A stretch of 64,000 nucleotides of DNA from Gnetum montanum (Eukaryota > Streptophyta > Gnetopsida > Gnetales > Gnetaceae), in the NCBI GenBank assembly GCA_015680685.1, contig MNCI01011145.1, forward strand, positions 696,319 to 760,318, given 5' to 3'. Within the stretch, counting starts at the first letter, position 1, and each line of letters begins with the position of its first letter. The translations under genes were made by a program, and so were the position numbers. Positions 1 to 10,860 of the stretch are shown here, piece after piece. Below the pieces are notes generated by a model. The model had not been told where the DNA came from and made no database searches. It saw only the letters and a program-made list of their open reading frames with translations.

Positions 1-358
1 AGATGTGTACTATCTTTGCACAAGATCTACTCTCTATCTCACTTGTAGTTTTGAAGGATGTCTTCTTCTTGTTAAAGATGACTTGTACAGATCCCAATGG
101 ACTCTAAATTAAATTTTAAAATGAAGGAAAGATGAAATACCATTTAAAAAAGTATAAATAATCATCCGAGTCCTAAGTTTATATAAGAGAGAGCAAGGAT
201 AAAATGAGAATAAGAGCAATTTCTTATCCATTGTGGGGCTCAGTATGTGTCTCCATTAGAAAATGAATGAGTAAATGATTATTATTGATGATCTACTTAC
301 TTTGATTATGGAGTCACAATTTGATTTGATTACTTTTCTATACTTGGGAGTTGATTAC
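1..358 (+). repeat. LTR-like direct repeat Z, copy 1 (cut by window edge)
   Basis: This stretch aligns by eye to 2528-2885, sharing the blocks AAATTAAATTTTAAAATGAA, GTATAAATA, AAGAGAGAGCAAGG and GATGATCTACTTACTTTGA. The GTATAAATA box near 150 suggests a plus-strand promoter, as expected inside an LTR. The left part is rich in AGATGT/GACATC words. The copy ends where the LTR of the chimeric element begins. The full element it belongs to cannot be seen; a plain dispersed repeat is the alternative. Confidence 0.55.
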
Positions 359-843
359 TGTGACATCCCATCCCTAGATGTCATGGAAAATGTCAAATAT
401 ACATTATATTAGACATTATGCATAAGAAGACTATATACCAAACATCAAATATATGTAACATTTAACATTATATGTAAAGGAAATAATAGAGAAAGTACAA
501 AAAGATAAAGAAAAGAATGCTTTATTGATAGAAAATGGAGTATCTACTACCACAGTTACCACAGTTAGGCTATCATCAACCAGAAGGAATGGCCAATCCA
601 CTTCTTGTCCTACTTCACTTGGCTCCTGTGACTTGCCTTTACCAGCTCCATCACTCCATGCCTAGCATAACCTTCAAGCTCAGGTATAAATGTCTTAGGT
701 CAAACCCACAAAGATCACCTTAAGAAATGCATCTGTTATTACAATACACCCTTTCAGGCCTTGTTATAATAATAATAACATTTATTATGAAGAGACACCA
801 TCTTCATTATGCAAGAGCATCATTTGGAAATGGGGATGTGACA
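359..843 (-). repeat. 3' LTR of chimeric element copy 1
   Basis: The minus strand begins TGTCACATCCCC and ends GGGATGTCACA, giving TG...CA ends in a short inverted repeat. The body matches the LTRs at 34341-34946 and 40908-41504, for example the blocks around 580-720 and 34480-34680. The LTR is directly preceded, in element direction, by a purine-rich tract. Small reading frames inside it have no coding support. Confidence 0.8.
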
Positions 844-858
844 ATCTATCCCCCTTAG
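844..858 (-). promoter_or_regulatory. Polypurine tract of chimeric element copy 1
   Basis: The minus strand reads CCTAAGGGGGATAGAT directly before the LTR start TGTCACA. The other copy has AAGGGGGGTAGAT in the same place. This is the expected plus-strand DNA priming site of reverse transcription. Confidence 0.75.
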
Positions 859-867
859 GTTTTGTTC

Positions 868-1476
868 ACCCTCGAACAAGTCCACATTCACTATCTTATT
901 TCCCAATTCCAATGCATTTTTTATGATTCTATGAACCAATAATTTTGAATTCTCCTTTGATCTTGAAGTTGTTTCTTGCTTATTCTTATGAACTTATGGA
1001 AGTAATTGTAATTCTACCATAAGTGGTATATGATCGGATGGTCTTGTTTGGGATGGAAGGTCTTGATCTTGAATATTCTCCACTTGTTCTTTAGAAATCA
1101 ACTCTAGTAACTTGATAACTTGGAAGAATCAAACATTATACCAAATATAATCCAAAGTCTCAATGAATAACATTGTTGATCCATCCTCATTAATCATAAT
1201 AGAGTAATTGGTAAAGTATGATTTTTGATGAGTACTATCCATCAACATCATATGTTCCTAAAGTCTAGGATCTAATTTATCTACTAAAGATTCAAAGTAA
1301 CTAGAATATGCACTTACTAATGGAATTACATTTTGAATTGATGAAAACATCCTCTTCAAATCAGTTTCATCTTCCAAGGATTCTTTGACACATCCATATT
1401 TTAAGAATTGATAGACAATACTTCCAACTTTTTCATTGAAGTCTGCATGTTGTTCTACCTTATGATTTGATTGCAA
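868..1476 (-). pseudogene. Captured CCR4/Angel-like exonuclease-phosphatase, 3' part
   Basis: The minus strand encodes the C-terminal half of an endonuclease/exonuclease/phosphatase (EEP) domain of the CCR4/Angel deadenylase type. It starts at a decayed GDFN motif (here ADFNEKVG) followed by VYQFLKYG, as in residues of the other copy. Farther on it has FTNYS, ETLDY and PSDHIPL, the family's catalytic Asp-His signature. The frame has stops, including one directly after the DKLDPRL residues near 1258. Compared with 38212-39345, the first two thirds are missing: the text jumps from the leader (AACAACATG) straight to the GDFN region. After PSDHIPL the frame continues as MVELQLLP and runs to the polypurine tract, so the element's own sequence supplies a C-terminal tail. 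It is non-functional as it stands. Confidence 0.75.
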
Positions 1477-1496
1477 AGCGAATTAATATACCTTTT

Positions 1497-1620
1497 CTTC
1501 ATCAACTAATTCTTCAATTGATACATCAACTAATTCATTGACTAATAATCAACTAATACAAATACATCAATTGATTCATCGATTGATAATCAACTAATAC
1601 AAATACATCAACTGATTCTG
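1497..1620. repeat. Short tandem repeats of ATCAACTAAT type
   Basis: Repeated words ATACATCAACTAATTC and AATCAACTAATACAAATACA occur about five times. The other copy of the element has the complementary array (ATTAGTTGATGTATTAGTTG) at 38055-38150, just upstream of the captured ORF. It is therefore an ancestral part of the element. Confidence 0.6.
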
Positions 1621-2192
1621 GTAATATTTAGCTATATTATCTAATTTTAGTAATATAATTATATCATTTTATTCTTAATGGCCTTTCTACCCTCCTTAAA
1701 AACACTGACTCTGATAGTGTAACTACTGACATGCCATAGTTATCTTAAGGCTATTTATAAAAGTTAAACATTGAATCTTAAAATTCCAAAAAATTAAATT
1801 CATTAGTCCTAACAGTTGAATTACTAGTTATGATTACTTATCCTCAAGTTGCCAACTTTTAATACACAACTTCACAATATCATCAAATTATTAGGTACCT
1901 AGATGATAAATCAGACCTCATCATTGAGTTCAAAAGGGTGAAAAGTATTGAAAATAACTATTCATATATTAAAAATGGACACCATATGTTAAATTTATGT
2001 TAAAATTAAACTTTTGAGGGTCTTCAAGCACTATATCAAGCATGGGATGAAAACTAATTTTCAAGGTTCCCTAGGATAGATCTAACTTCACTGTTATGTC
2101 TGGAAGCTTGAAATCTATATGAAATAACTCTTCATTCATCAAAAAAGGCTTCTAGAATCAAACATTATGGCTTATGAATTCCAAAATATTTT

Positions 2193-2262
2193 GGCCCAAC
2201 AAACAAAACTTCCTAAGAGGTAACCCATCCTAATACTACTCCAAAATGAGCACACCTAATTA
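2193..2262 (-). repeat. 5S-rRNA-like segment in chimeric element copy 1
   Basis: The minus strand reads, with decay, the 3' half of plant 5S rRNA: a TTA-GTGTGCT part corresponding to box A, GAGTAGTATTAGGATGGGT covering the intermediate element and box C, then ACCTC and AGGAAGT. It is less well preserved than the copy at 37467-37538 but lies at the same position relative to the captured ORF. It is not a functional rRNA gene. Confidence 0.6.
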
Positions 2263-2387
2263 CAAAATTATTATTTCTCATTTTTCCAATGCATCAAATT
2301 CTTTTTTTAAAAAATTTTTGCATTTCTAATTGTAATGTAATGTTTCAGTTGACAAAAATTTTAAATTTTTCCATTAGTTGACCTTGC

Positions 2388-2890
2388 CACAATAGATGTT
2401 TTCTTTGGAAGATACATGTCTCGTTTACAAGATAGACATTTAGTCTTGAAGTAAGATATCTATTGTCACTATGCTACAATGTGGAAAAGATTTCTACTTG
2501 ATCTAAAATACATCTACTCCATTTAGAAGATGTGTATTGTTCCTACATGACATCTACTTTGTAACCCACCTACACTATGGAAAGACATCTCCATTTTATC
2601 AAAAATGACTTATTTGGATTCTAGTGAACTTTAAATTAAATTTTAAAATGAAGGAATGATAAAAGGTCATCAAAAAAAGGTATAAATAGGCAACCAAGGC
2701 TTGAGTTTGGGTAAGAGAGAGCAAGGGTAAAGTATGAGAAATAGAGATTTCTTGTCCATTGTGGAGTTGGAGTATGTATCTCAATGAAAAAATAAGTGAG
2801 TGAATGATTGTCATTAATGATCTACTTACTTTGAGTGTAGAGTGAGTGTTTGATTGGATTACTTGTCCATCCTTGAAAGTTGATAGCTTT
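2388..2890 (+). repeat. LTR-like direct repeat Z, copy 2
   Basis: This is the second copy of the repeat at 1-358. It includes a TATA-like GTATAAATAGG near 2679-2690 and upstream words AGATGTGT, GACATCT and AGACATCT. The right boundary is uncertain because copy 1 is cut off. A plus-strand LTR is the best guess; no primer site or polypurine tract could be assigned. Confidence 0.5.
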
Positions 2891-3037
2891 CTTGATATTT
2901 GTACTTTGATTTTCTTGAGAAAAAATAGTGTATTTTCTTTTCTTTCATGTTTAATTTGATGGGTATTTAAGTTGTGAGTTTTTGGATTATGCAATTCAAG
3001 GCAATGCCACATTAGTAATATGTAAAACAATTCATAT

Positions 3038-6000
3038 CATGGTTGTCAAATTTTGTCAGTAGAAGCAAAAACACATAAAGTAGTAATTTATTTTTTTTCA
3101 TTAAAATACTAAGCTAGACTCTTTAAATTGAATTGAAAAAACTATGATAATTGTGAAATATATTGTAAAATGAAAATCAAAATGAGAACATGTGAACTTA
3201 ATTATGAAATAAGAACAAAGATAAGAATTTGTAAACAACTAAGAAATGAGAACTATATTGAAAGCTTGAGAATTAAATTCATTGTAAACATGAGAACATG
3301 TTAGGAAAGTGTGAACATAGTGGAGTGGAGCTCATAAAAATTCTAAAAACAAATATCATATGAATAAAAAGTGGAAATTGAGAGAATGAATAAAAGCTTA
3401 AGGAAAAACATCTTGAATTGTTCAACTAAACATCTTGATCGTACACTCTTATAGGCTATTCTACTCTTAGACTCTATTGAAATTTCTAGCATGATTTATA
3501 CAAGCATGAGGAAGTGGAGATGCATGGTTACTACCATTCTCACCATTACTTCACTCCTAGAGCATCTTTTATGTGTTTATTACTTCATATGCTACTAACC
3601 CACTATGAGCATATTTGCCATATTTACAACTCCACTAAGGCATCCCACAAATCGCAACTTCACTCCTTTTTCCACATGTCACAAGGATAATAAATATAAC
3701 TTACTTAAGATTATGCACTTTAAGATATGTGCACATAAAACATGAGACTAGATCCCATATGAAGGCTAACCAACCAATCATGGTACAAGACTCTAAGACT
3801 TGTAACAATGACTTTCTAATCCTTTCATGTCTTATAAAGATAAGTTTGAAAACCTTTGACAATATGACCTAGTGAAATTGATGAAAAAAAAATTTGGTCA
3901 TTAACAAAATTTTGATAATTCTTCTTTTAATGAGAAAATTTTGTTTGATCTTCATGCTTTGGCTTCATACTCTTAGTCATTTGAGGCTAATATGATTCTT
4001 CTTTGAAGGCTTCTTCAACTTTGATATTTAAGTCTTGAGGCTTGAGGCTTTAACTTCTTCAACTAAGGCTTTTTGTTATCACTTTACTTTGTCCTTTTAT
4101 TTTTTAAAAAAAGAATTTTGTGAGGATTTTAGGTGGTTTTTCATGAGTCACATTGAATCTCTTAGACCTCAACCATTTATATCTTCTTGTCATCTTAACT
4201 TTGAGAGCCATCTTCAAGCTTCATCTTGGCTTCTTGGAGCCATTACATGTCTCTTGGGCTACATCACATCATTAGGTCTTCATGGGCCATTATACCTTAC
4301 CAACTTGGGCTTATAAATAAACGTCTTTAGGTCAATTTACCACGCCTTTGTAGATTATAATAATCAAGGATCTTTCATCCACTATTATTACTTGAACATT
4401 ACAACATGAGGCCAATTAAAACATTTATAGTGTTTGAGTGTATGAGTAAAAAATTGAAAACCAAACTTCAACATATTAACATTTTGTTTTGTGCCTTTTT
4501 AGGCCACAAGTGCCTCCTAGGGTAGAGCCTCATTGGGATAATTTACTCTTGGCATATGACTGAATGGCTTTTCCAAGATAGTCTTACCTCTTAGTGTAGT
4601 GCCTTTTGTGGGTTTGGCATTCTCCTTTGACTTCTCTTTTACTTTTATTTAGCAAAAAAGTGTAAGGGGATTAGGAAAACATAGGTAAACTTTTTAAAAG
4701 TAAAATTAATATTTTTTGATCATATTCATGGAAGACAATTGTGAATGTAGGATCCTTAATGATTGATCATCACTTTCCTATCAATCATGACATTATATCA
4801 AAGCCCAATCTTTTACTCCAAACATGTAAGATGATATGTTGTCCTTAATCTCCAAGAGTTTTTTTCTAAATAAAAATAGTAAGTTAAAAGATAATAGCAA
4901 ACCACATGAGGCACTACCCTAGGAGGTAAAACTATCTTGTAAAAAGAACTACTCTAGAAGGTACTTATGGTTTGGAAAGATACAAAATAATAAGGTAATA
5001 TGTTGAAGTTTGATTTTCAAAGTCATACACTCAAATGATGTAAATGTTTCAATTGGTTTCATGTTGTAAAGCCCAAGTGATAATAATTTTTGAAGAGACT
5101 TTGATTATTATAGCCCATATACACATGATGAATTAATCCAAAGAGGTCTATCTGTAAGCCCAAGATGACAAGTTGTAATAGTTCATGAAGGCCTAATAAC
5201 GTGTTGTAGCCTAAGAGGCATATGATGACTCAAAAAAAGCCAAGATGAAGCCCATAGATGGCTCTCAAAGTTGAAGATTTTAAGAAGGCATAAATGGCCA
5301 ATGTCTAAGAGACCCAATGTGCCTCATAAATAGCCATCTAAAATTTTGACAATTTTTTTAAAAACTAAAATCAAAAGGTAATGTAAAGTAATAAAGAAAA
5401 ACCTCAAACACATTGAAAAAATTCTTAAGACTTAAATAGCAAAGTTAAAGAAGCATCAAAAGAAGAATCATATTAGCTCCAAATTAAGAAGATCAAGGAG
5501 CCCAACCATGAAGATCAAATAAAAATTTCTCATTAAAGAAGGAATTTTCAAAATTTTAGCAATGTCCAAATTCTATTTTTGTCATTTTCACTAGGTCATC
5601 TTGTTGAAGGTTTTCAAAGCTATCTCTATAAGACATGAAAGGGTCAAAAGTCATTATTTCAAGTCTTAGAGTCATGCATCACGATTGGTTGGTTACCCTT
5701 TATATGTGATCTAGTCTCATGTTTTATGTGCATATATGTTAAAGTACATAATCTTACATAAGTCACATGTACTCTCCATATATGAAATGTGGTAAAAGTA
5801 GTAGATTTTTGGTTTTTTAGGTGTCTTAGTGAAGTTGTAGATGTGGCAAACATGCTCATAGTGGGTTAGTAACATATGAAGTGGTAAACATGCAAAAGAT
5901 GCTCTAGGGCTAGAGTAATGGTAAGAGTGGTAGTAGTCATGCATGCCCACTTCCTCACATTGGTATAAATCATTCTCAAAATCTCAAAACAACCTAAGAG

Positions 6001-6412
6001 TGAAGAGCCCATAAAAATTATATGATTAAGATGTAGCTAGTTTTAGAATTCAAGATGAGTTTCCTTAAGCTTTTATTTCTTCTCTCAATTTATATTTTTT
6101 ATCCATATGATATTTGTTTTTAAAACTTTTATGAGCTTTCCTCCATTATGTTCATACTTTGTCAAGATGTTCTCATGGTTATAATAAATTTAATCCTTAA
6201 GCTCTTAATATAGTTCTTATTTCTCAGTTATTCATAAGTTCTTATCCTTGTTCTCATTTCACAATTAAGTTCACACATTCTCATTCTGGTTTTCATTTCA
6301 CAATCTATTTTACAATTATCACAATTTTCTTAGTTGAAGTTAAAGATTTTGACTTAATGAATCGGTAAATTCTATGTTTTTTTTTTTCATTACCAAACTT
6401 TGACAATTATAG
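3038..6412. repeat. Giant inverted repeat (foldback-like), arms ~1.6 kb
   Basis: The stretch 3038-4680 is, with many substitutions and small indels, the reverse complement of 4855-6412. Matching blocks seen by eye include AACCCACTATGAGCATATTTG (3597) against the complement of 5850-5870, AACCAACCAATC (3768) against GATTGGTTGGTTACC (5683), and the GCACTACCCTAGGAGG region (4909) against the 4510-4605 region. The outermost match is GTTGTCAAATTTTG against CAAACTTTGACAATT. The ~175-bp centre is unique. There is no transposase frame. Small ORFs inside are chance. It could be a foldback or MULE-like element, or an inverted duplication of a retroelement. I could not define a target-site duplication. 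Confidence 0.7.
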
Positions 6413-6479
6413 TAGTTCTTATTTTAATGCTCCCTTTGTGCCTTTTTGAATTAGCTTCATCTTTTGTAAAAATGTAATC

Positions 6480-7500
6480 GTCATGGTTCTTTTATCATCA
6501 AAGTACTACCCTTACAATGCAACATTAAGATCAAACATGGAGACTAAGGTCTCCAATTAATAGTACTTCATAATAATTCCTTTTGAAATGATTCTTTTCT
6601 TTGAAGATTCATGAATTTTATCAAAGATACCAATTCAAATGCTTCAATTATGATATATCAAAAGAATCCTCCAAAAGAACTTGAACTTTGTGATTTTAGA
6701 GGGAAGCACAATGCCATAGGACAAGACATATACAAGAAAAGGTTTTAAACAACTTGAGACCAACACATACTAGTTAAGAATCCAAAGCATGATTTTTTAA
6801 TAAAGAAAAACTTTAAAAATAGCATAAGCTTCCATTCAACCATAGAAATAAACTAATCACATCATGCTCATATACAAAAGATAGTATAATCAAACATTCC
6901 AACAATGCTTCACTAATAACAAATCCCTCCTTCTACATATGTACTTATTTAAACATTTATAGCACTTGTAGCTACTTTTCCATACCAAAAAAAAATTCAA
7001 ATATCCTTAAAAATTAAAAACTAATACAATTTTTAGCAAGTAAGCAAATATAAACTTACTATAACTTATCTAACTTGTAATTAAGATGCAAAAACTAATG
7101 AAGCTTAAGATGAGGTCCTCTATCATGGAGTATTTCCTTACCCTTTAATTTTCTTTTGTATGATTCTTATACTTTTTCATATTTTTCATGATAAGAGATT
7201 TATGATTATTTTCTATATCATCCATTCTCTTTAGGATTTTTCCAACTTTTAACTCATTTACATTCCAAAGTGCTACTCCCCAAAAAATATCCTTATTACG
7301 AACCTTTTAGCAAGATCAAGCCTTAACGTTATTTTGACCAACTTGAGGATAACCAAAATCTAGTTTAATTCCATAATTTTTGCAAATAACTGAAGTGTTC
7401 TCCTCAAGTATAGGATTATCAAACTTAATTACATTTTGGCTAGAGCTTGTATCCACTTGTGGGGTTTCTTCCAAATCTTCACTCCTAGGCTAATTATTAT
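6480..7500 (-). mobile_element. Degenerate downstream internal part of copia element
   Basis: On the minus strand this follows the gag remnant and still reads weakly as coding near 7330-7500 (residues such as LEENTSVICKNYGIK). I cannot recognise protease, integrase or reverse transcriptase. The rest is AT-rich. The element seems truncated toward the foldback repeat. Confidence 0.35.
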
Positions 7501-7513
7501 GGAGATCTTATTC

Positions 7514-8770
7514 CTAAAAAACTATGCATTCTTCATTTAAAGGGGTTAGTTGTTGAATCTCATCTTTTATGTCTGAGATTTCTTCTTTCAATTCAATGTG
7601 AATTGCATAAATTTTTCTATTCATGTATTTTTTTACTTTCTTAAGTAGATAATGTACAATGAGAATTTCTTCTTGTAATTCACTATACCTTTCATCATAC
7701 TTACCTCTAGATTCATCCATAACTTGTAGCGAATTTTCATTTGTGAGCGTCATGCATATGAGCTAAGAATCTTTCATAGAGTCATCAACTTCTTCTTCAC
7801 TTTACTCACCAACATCCAAACTACTGTAGAACTTGTTAATTTTTGTTTCCATATTAGTCCTCTCTTTTCGTTGCAACCTACCATTGCTAGGACATTTAGA
7901 GGTCACATGGCCTCTTCCTCCACATATCCAACATTCTATTGAAAAAGCATCAAAATTTGGATTTGAAAAATTCTTACCTTTGTCCTTACCTTTGAAGTAA
8001 GATTGATTTGGACCTAATTGATTGAATCTTTTTCCTTTATTGACAAGTACACATTGGATTATTCTTGAAAGAAGAGCTACTCCCTCTTTTCTACTCACAT
8101 CTTCATCAATAGGTTCCTTTTTCTTGGAGGAAAATTTTAGGGCAATGGGCTTTTCTTTTATTTCCCTTTTGCTTATGAGGTTCATACCATAAGCAATAAG
8201 AGCACTTTGAAGCTCTTCAAATTTTAATATTGAAAATTCTCTAATCTCCTCCATGGCAATGCCCTTAGGTCTAAATTCTACTTGCAACATCCTATTCATA
8301 TATATTATTACATCACTTTTAGGCAAGTCCTTGCTTGTGCCCCTAATAGCCACAACTAGATCATTTTTTGTAGAGAAATAATCTTTTATTTTCTCACTTT
8401 CTCTCATTCTAATCTTATCTTACTTACTTTGCAAAACTAAAATTTTAGATTGCTTAACTATCGAAGTTTCCTCATATGTAGCTTTCAAAGTTTCCCAAAT
8501 TTCTTTAGCTATTTTACATCTAGATACTATTTTAAACTCATATTTATTTAATTCACAATACAAACAATTTTTTGCTTTTGAATCAAACATGAACTTATCT
8601 TGTTCTTCTTGCATCCATTTACTCTAGGGCTTGATGCCCTTTGTTGTGTTGTCAATGGGTAGTGTGTAGTCTTCAAGGATGGACTCCCATACTTCAAATT
8701 CCATGGACTCAAAGAAGTCTTACATTCTTGCCTTCCAATAGACATAGTCAAACCCATCAAACATTAGTGG
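7514..8770 (-). pseudogene. Ty1/copia Gag remnant
   Basis: Frames in series on the minus strand make up a copia Gag, the structural protein that packages element RNA. 8420-8614 carries the UBN2-type gag core (KAKNCLYCELNKYEF, then CKIAKEIWETLKATYE). 7802-8407 continues it and ends with a zinc knuckle, CWICGGRGHVTSKC, spaced C-X2-C-X4-H-X4-C. 7514-7753 is a lysine/glutamate-rich coiled-coil tail. The start in 8548-8760 is frame-shifted against the core. A primer-binding site and LTR lie just upstream in element direction. At least two stops or frameshifts interrupt it, and no pol is recognisable downstream. Confidence 0.8.
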
Positions 8771-8834
8771 CTTTGTGTAAGATTTCCCCTCCATAGTTCA
8801 CTCTTGAAGTTGATGTTGAAAGAAAGAGTACTAA

Positions 8835-8846
8835 GCTCTAATACCA
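8835..8846 (-). other. Primer-binding site, initiator tRNA-Met type (copia)
   Basis: The minus strand reads TGGTATTAGAGC two bases after the LTR end. The standard plant retroelement site complementary to the 3' end of initiator tRNA-Met is TGGTATCAGAGC, so one position differs. Confidence 0.8.
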
Positions 8847-8848
8847 CT

Positions 8849-10001
8849 TGAGGATTGAGAACATAGAAGGGGGGATGAATAAGTTCATAAAAAGAAAATT
8901 CAACAGCCACAAAAACATACCAAAATTTAACCTAGTTCCCCAACTTGGGTAGTTTTCACTTGGAGGATAGACTCCTTACACACCTCCAAACTTTGTTTCT
9001 CTAAATATGGTTTGAAGGGTACCACACACTGTGCAAGCTCTAAGCTCTACTTCGAAGTGTTTCATCTCTATGAAACCACTCAACCCCACAAAGTCCCAAC
9101 AAGCTTAGAAAGTGGTTTTAAGGATCTCACAACCTGTACAACTTGAGCTCCACTTTGGAGTATTTTAATGCTGCACAAACACTCAAGCCCACAAGATCTC
9201 GCAAGTTCAATTATGATGCCATCTCGTAAGAAGCACATCAACCCCATTAGGGTAACAAGAGAGAAACAAAAATACAAGGATAAAGTGTGAATCTAATTAC
9301 AAGTCCTTGTTCTTTGAAGCATTATTCAACAACCAATTAAGCAAATGATTTTACAAATGAAGTACATAAGTATAATATATAATGATTATTTAGATAGTGA
9401 TAATTCATGCACACATTTGCACAATAGCCAAGAGAATGAAATATTCTTATAGTCTTGAAGTTTTTGAAATCACTTTAGAATTTGTGCAATGGCTATCTAA
9501 TGGCTAGTAAAGACATCTCTGTTAATATTGGGACATCTCTCTGAAACTAACTTCAATTTTTGGGAGACTTCTCTACTGAAAGCAAGATGTCTCTATGGAG
9601 ACATATTTATGAAGACAACTTCTCTTGAAAGGAAATTTTCCCTATTTTTGGGAGAAGTCTTCTCTAAGTCAACTCCACTTTGTCCAAGACATCTTCTACT
9701 TCTAGGAGATGTCTTCTCAACTTTTGAACTTTAATTCCCAAAGCTTCCTCTCAATCACTAGAGCATCTTCTTTTAGCTTGTAGTCTTCTTACTCATCCAT
9801 GATCCCTTGAGCCATTGTAGTCTTCATGTAGACATCTTTATACTCATCCATGCTCCCTTTAGTCTTTGTAGTCTCCACTTTAAGATCTCTTTGTGGATGT
9901 AATTCTTTGAGCTCTCCTTCATGCCCTATAAAAGTATCACATTCCACAACATTCTATGTTCTCCATTTTTCTTAAGGTTTTGACATACCAAAAGGTCAAC
10001 A
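8849..10001 (-). repeat. 5' LTR of copia element (~1.15 kb)
   Basis: On the minus strand the LTR starts TGTTGACCTTTTGG at 10001 and ends AATCCTCA at 8849, next to the primer site. A related LTR lies at 59692-60630, and an LTR start fragment lies at 61808-61871. The U3 part (about 9500-9720 in window coordinates) is packed with AGACATCTCT/AGATGTCT words. The 68-codon plus-strand frame there is only a by-product of these repeats. Confidence 0.8.
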
Positions 10002-10860
10002 ACCCATCCATGCATCCTACAAATGCCATACTTTCTTAGAGTGCTTCTATAATTGGATTCACTTTCTCTTTATTTTTTAGGTTGCTCAAACGGGTAACCC
10101 TTCAAATAGCTGGCTTTGACCTCCAAAAATTTAACAATCAAGGATTCATGTTTTATAATCTTATTAGATAAATTATATTAATTTGAACTATCACTATTTA
10201 AATTCATGAAAACTATAAAAATAATCACTATATTTAGAAGATTCCAACCTATGCATCTTGCAAATACCATACTTTCTTAGAGTGATTCTATACATGGATT
10301 CACTTTCTCTTTCTTTTTCTATGTCGCTCAAATGAGCAACACTTCAAATAGTTGGTTAATTGTATTTATGAACTATAAAAATTTAATGAATGGGGATTCA
10401 TGTTATAGAACCTTATTGGAGATATTATATTAATTTGTACTATCACTATTGAAATTCACAAAAATTATAAAAATAATCACTATATGGTGAGGTTGCCTAT
10501 TCGTGCATCTTGCAAATACTATACTTTTTCAAAGTGATTCTATATATGGATTTACTTTCTCTTTCTTTTTTAAGGCTGCTTAAATGAGTAACCCTTCAGA
10601 TAGCTAGTTCATTGCATTTATGAATGATACGAAATTGATGTTATAGAATCATTTTGGAAATATTATATTAATTTGTGCTAACGCTATTAAAATTCATGAA
10701 AATTATGAAAACAATCACTATATGTGAAGCTTGCCCATCCATGCACCCTACAATATGATATTTGAATGTACTTAATATTTTTTTTTTTTGAGGTTTCTCA
10801 AATAGAAAATCCTTAATATAACATATAAATTATATTTTATAACTATGAAACTAAACCTTG
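10002..10860 (+). repeat. Tandem array of ~245-bp units, three plus one partial
   Basis: Units begin near 10002, 10246, 10491 and 10730 with variants of CATCCATGCATCCTACAAAT. Each contains GATTCACTTTCTCTTT about 55 bases in, then GGGTAACCCTTCAAATAG-like text, then AATCACTATAT at the end. The fourth unit decays after about 130 bases. The array begins exactly at the outer edge of the copia LTR. No reading frame runs through it. Confidence 0.8.

Larger units (their letters stand above)
359..2390 (-). mobile_element. Chimeric non-autonomous LTR element, copy 1 (5'-truncated)
   Basis: Read on the minus strand this is the 3' part of the same element that is fuller at 34341-41504. In element order it shows a segment parallel to 37340-38200 (including the 5S-like block), the end of the captured CCR4/Angel-like ORF, a polypurine tract and a 3' LTR. 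Homology fades near 2390. No 5' LTR and no primer site are present, so the copy is truncated. It lacks about 0.7 kb of the captured ORF through an internal deletion. It also lacks the 0.32-kb stretch found at 40451-40772 of the other copy. Confidence 0.75.

Noticed and set aside
2599-3030. Minus-strand frame of 143 codons
   Set aside because: It overlaps repeat Z and its promoter-like box, lacks motifs, and is not conserved in the copy at 1-358.
4035-4316. Plus-strand frame of 93 codons in the left arm of the inverted repeat
   Set aside because: The right arm does not conserve the frame and composition is ordinary AT-rich DNA.
9528-9734. Plus-strand protein frame of 68 codons
   Set aside because: It lies in LTR U3 and is made of repeated AGATGTCT/GACATCT words; the related LTR has no matching frame.
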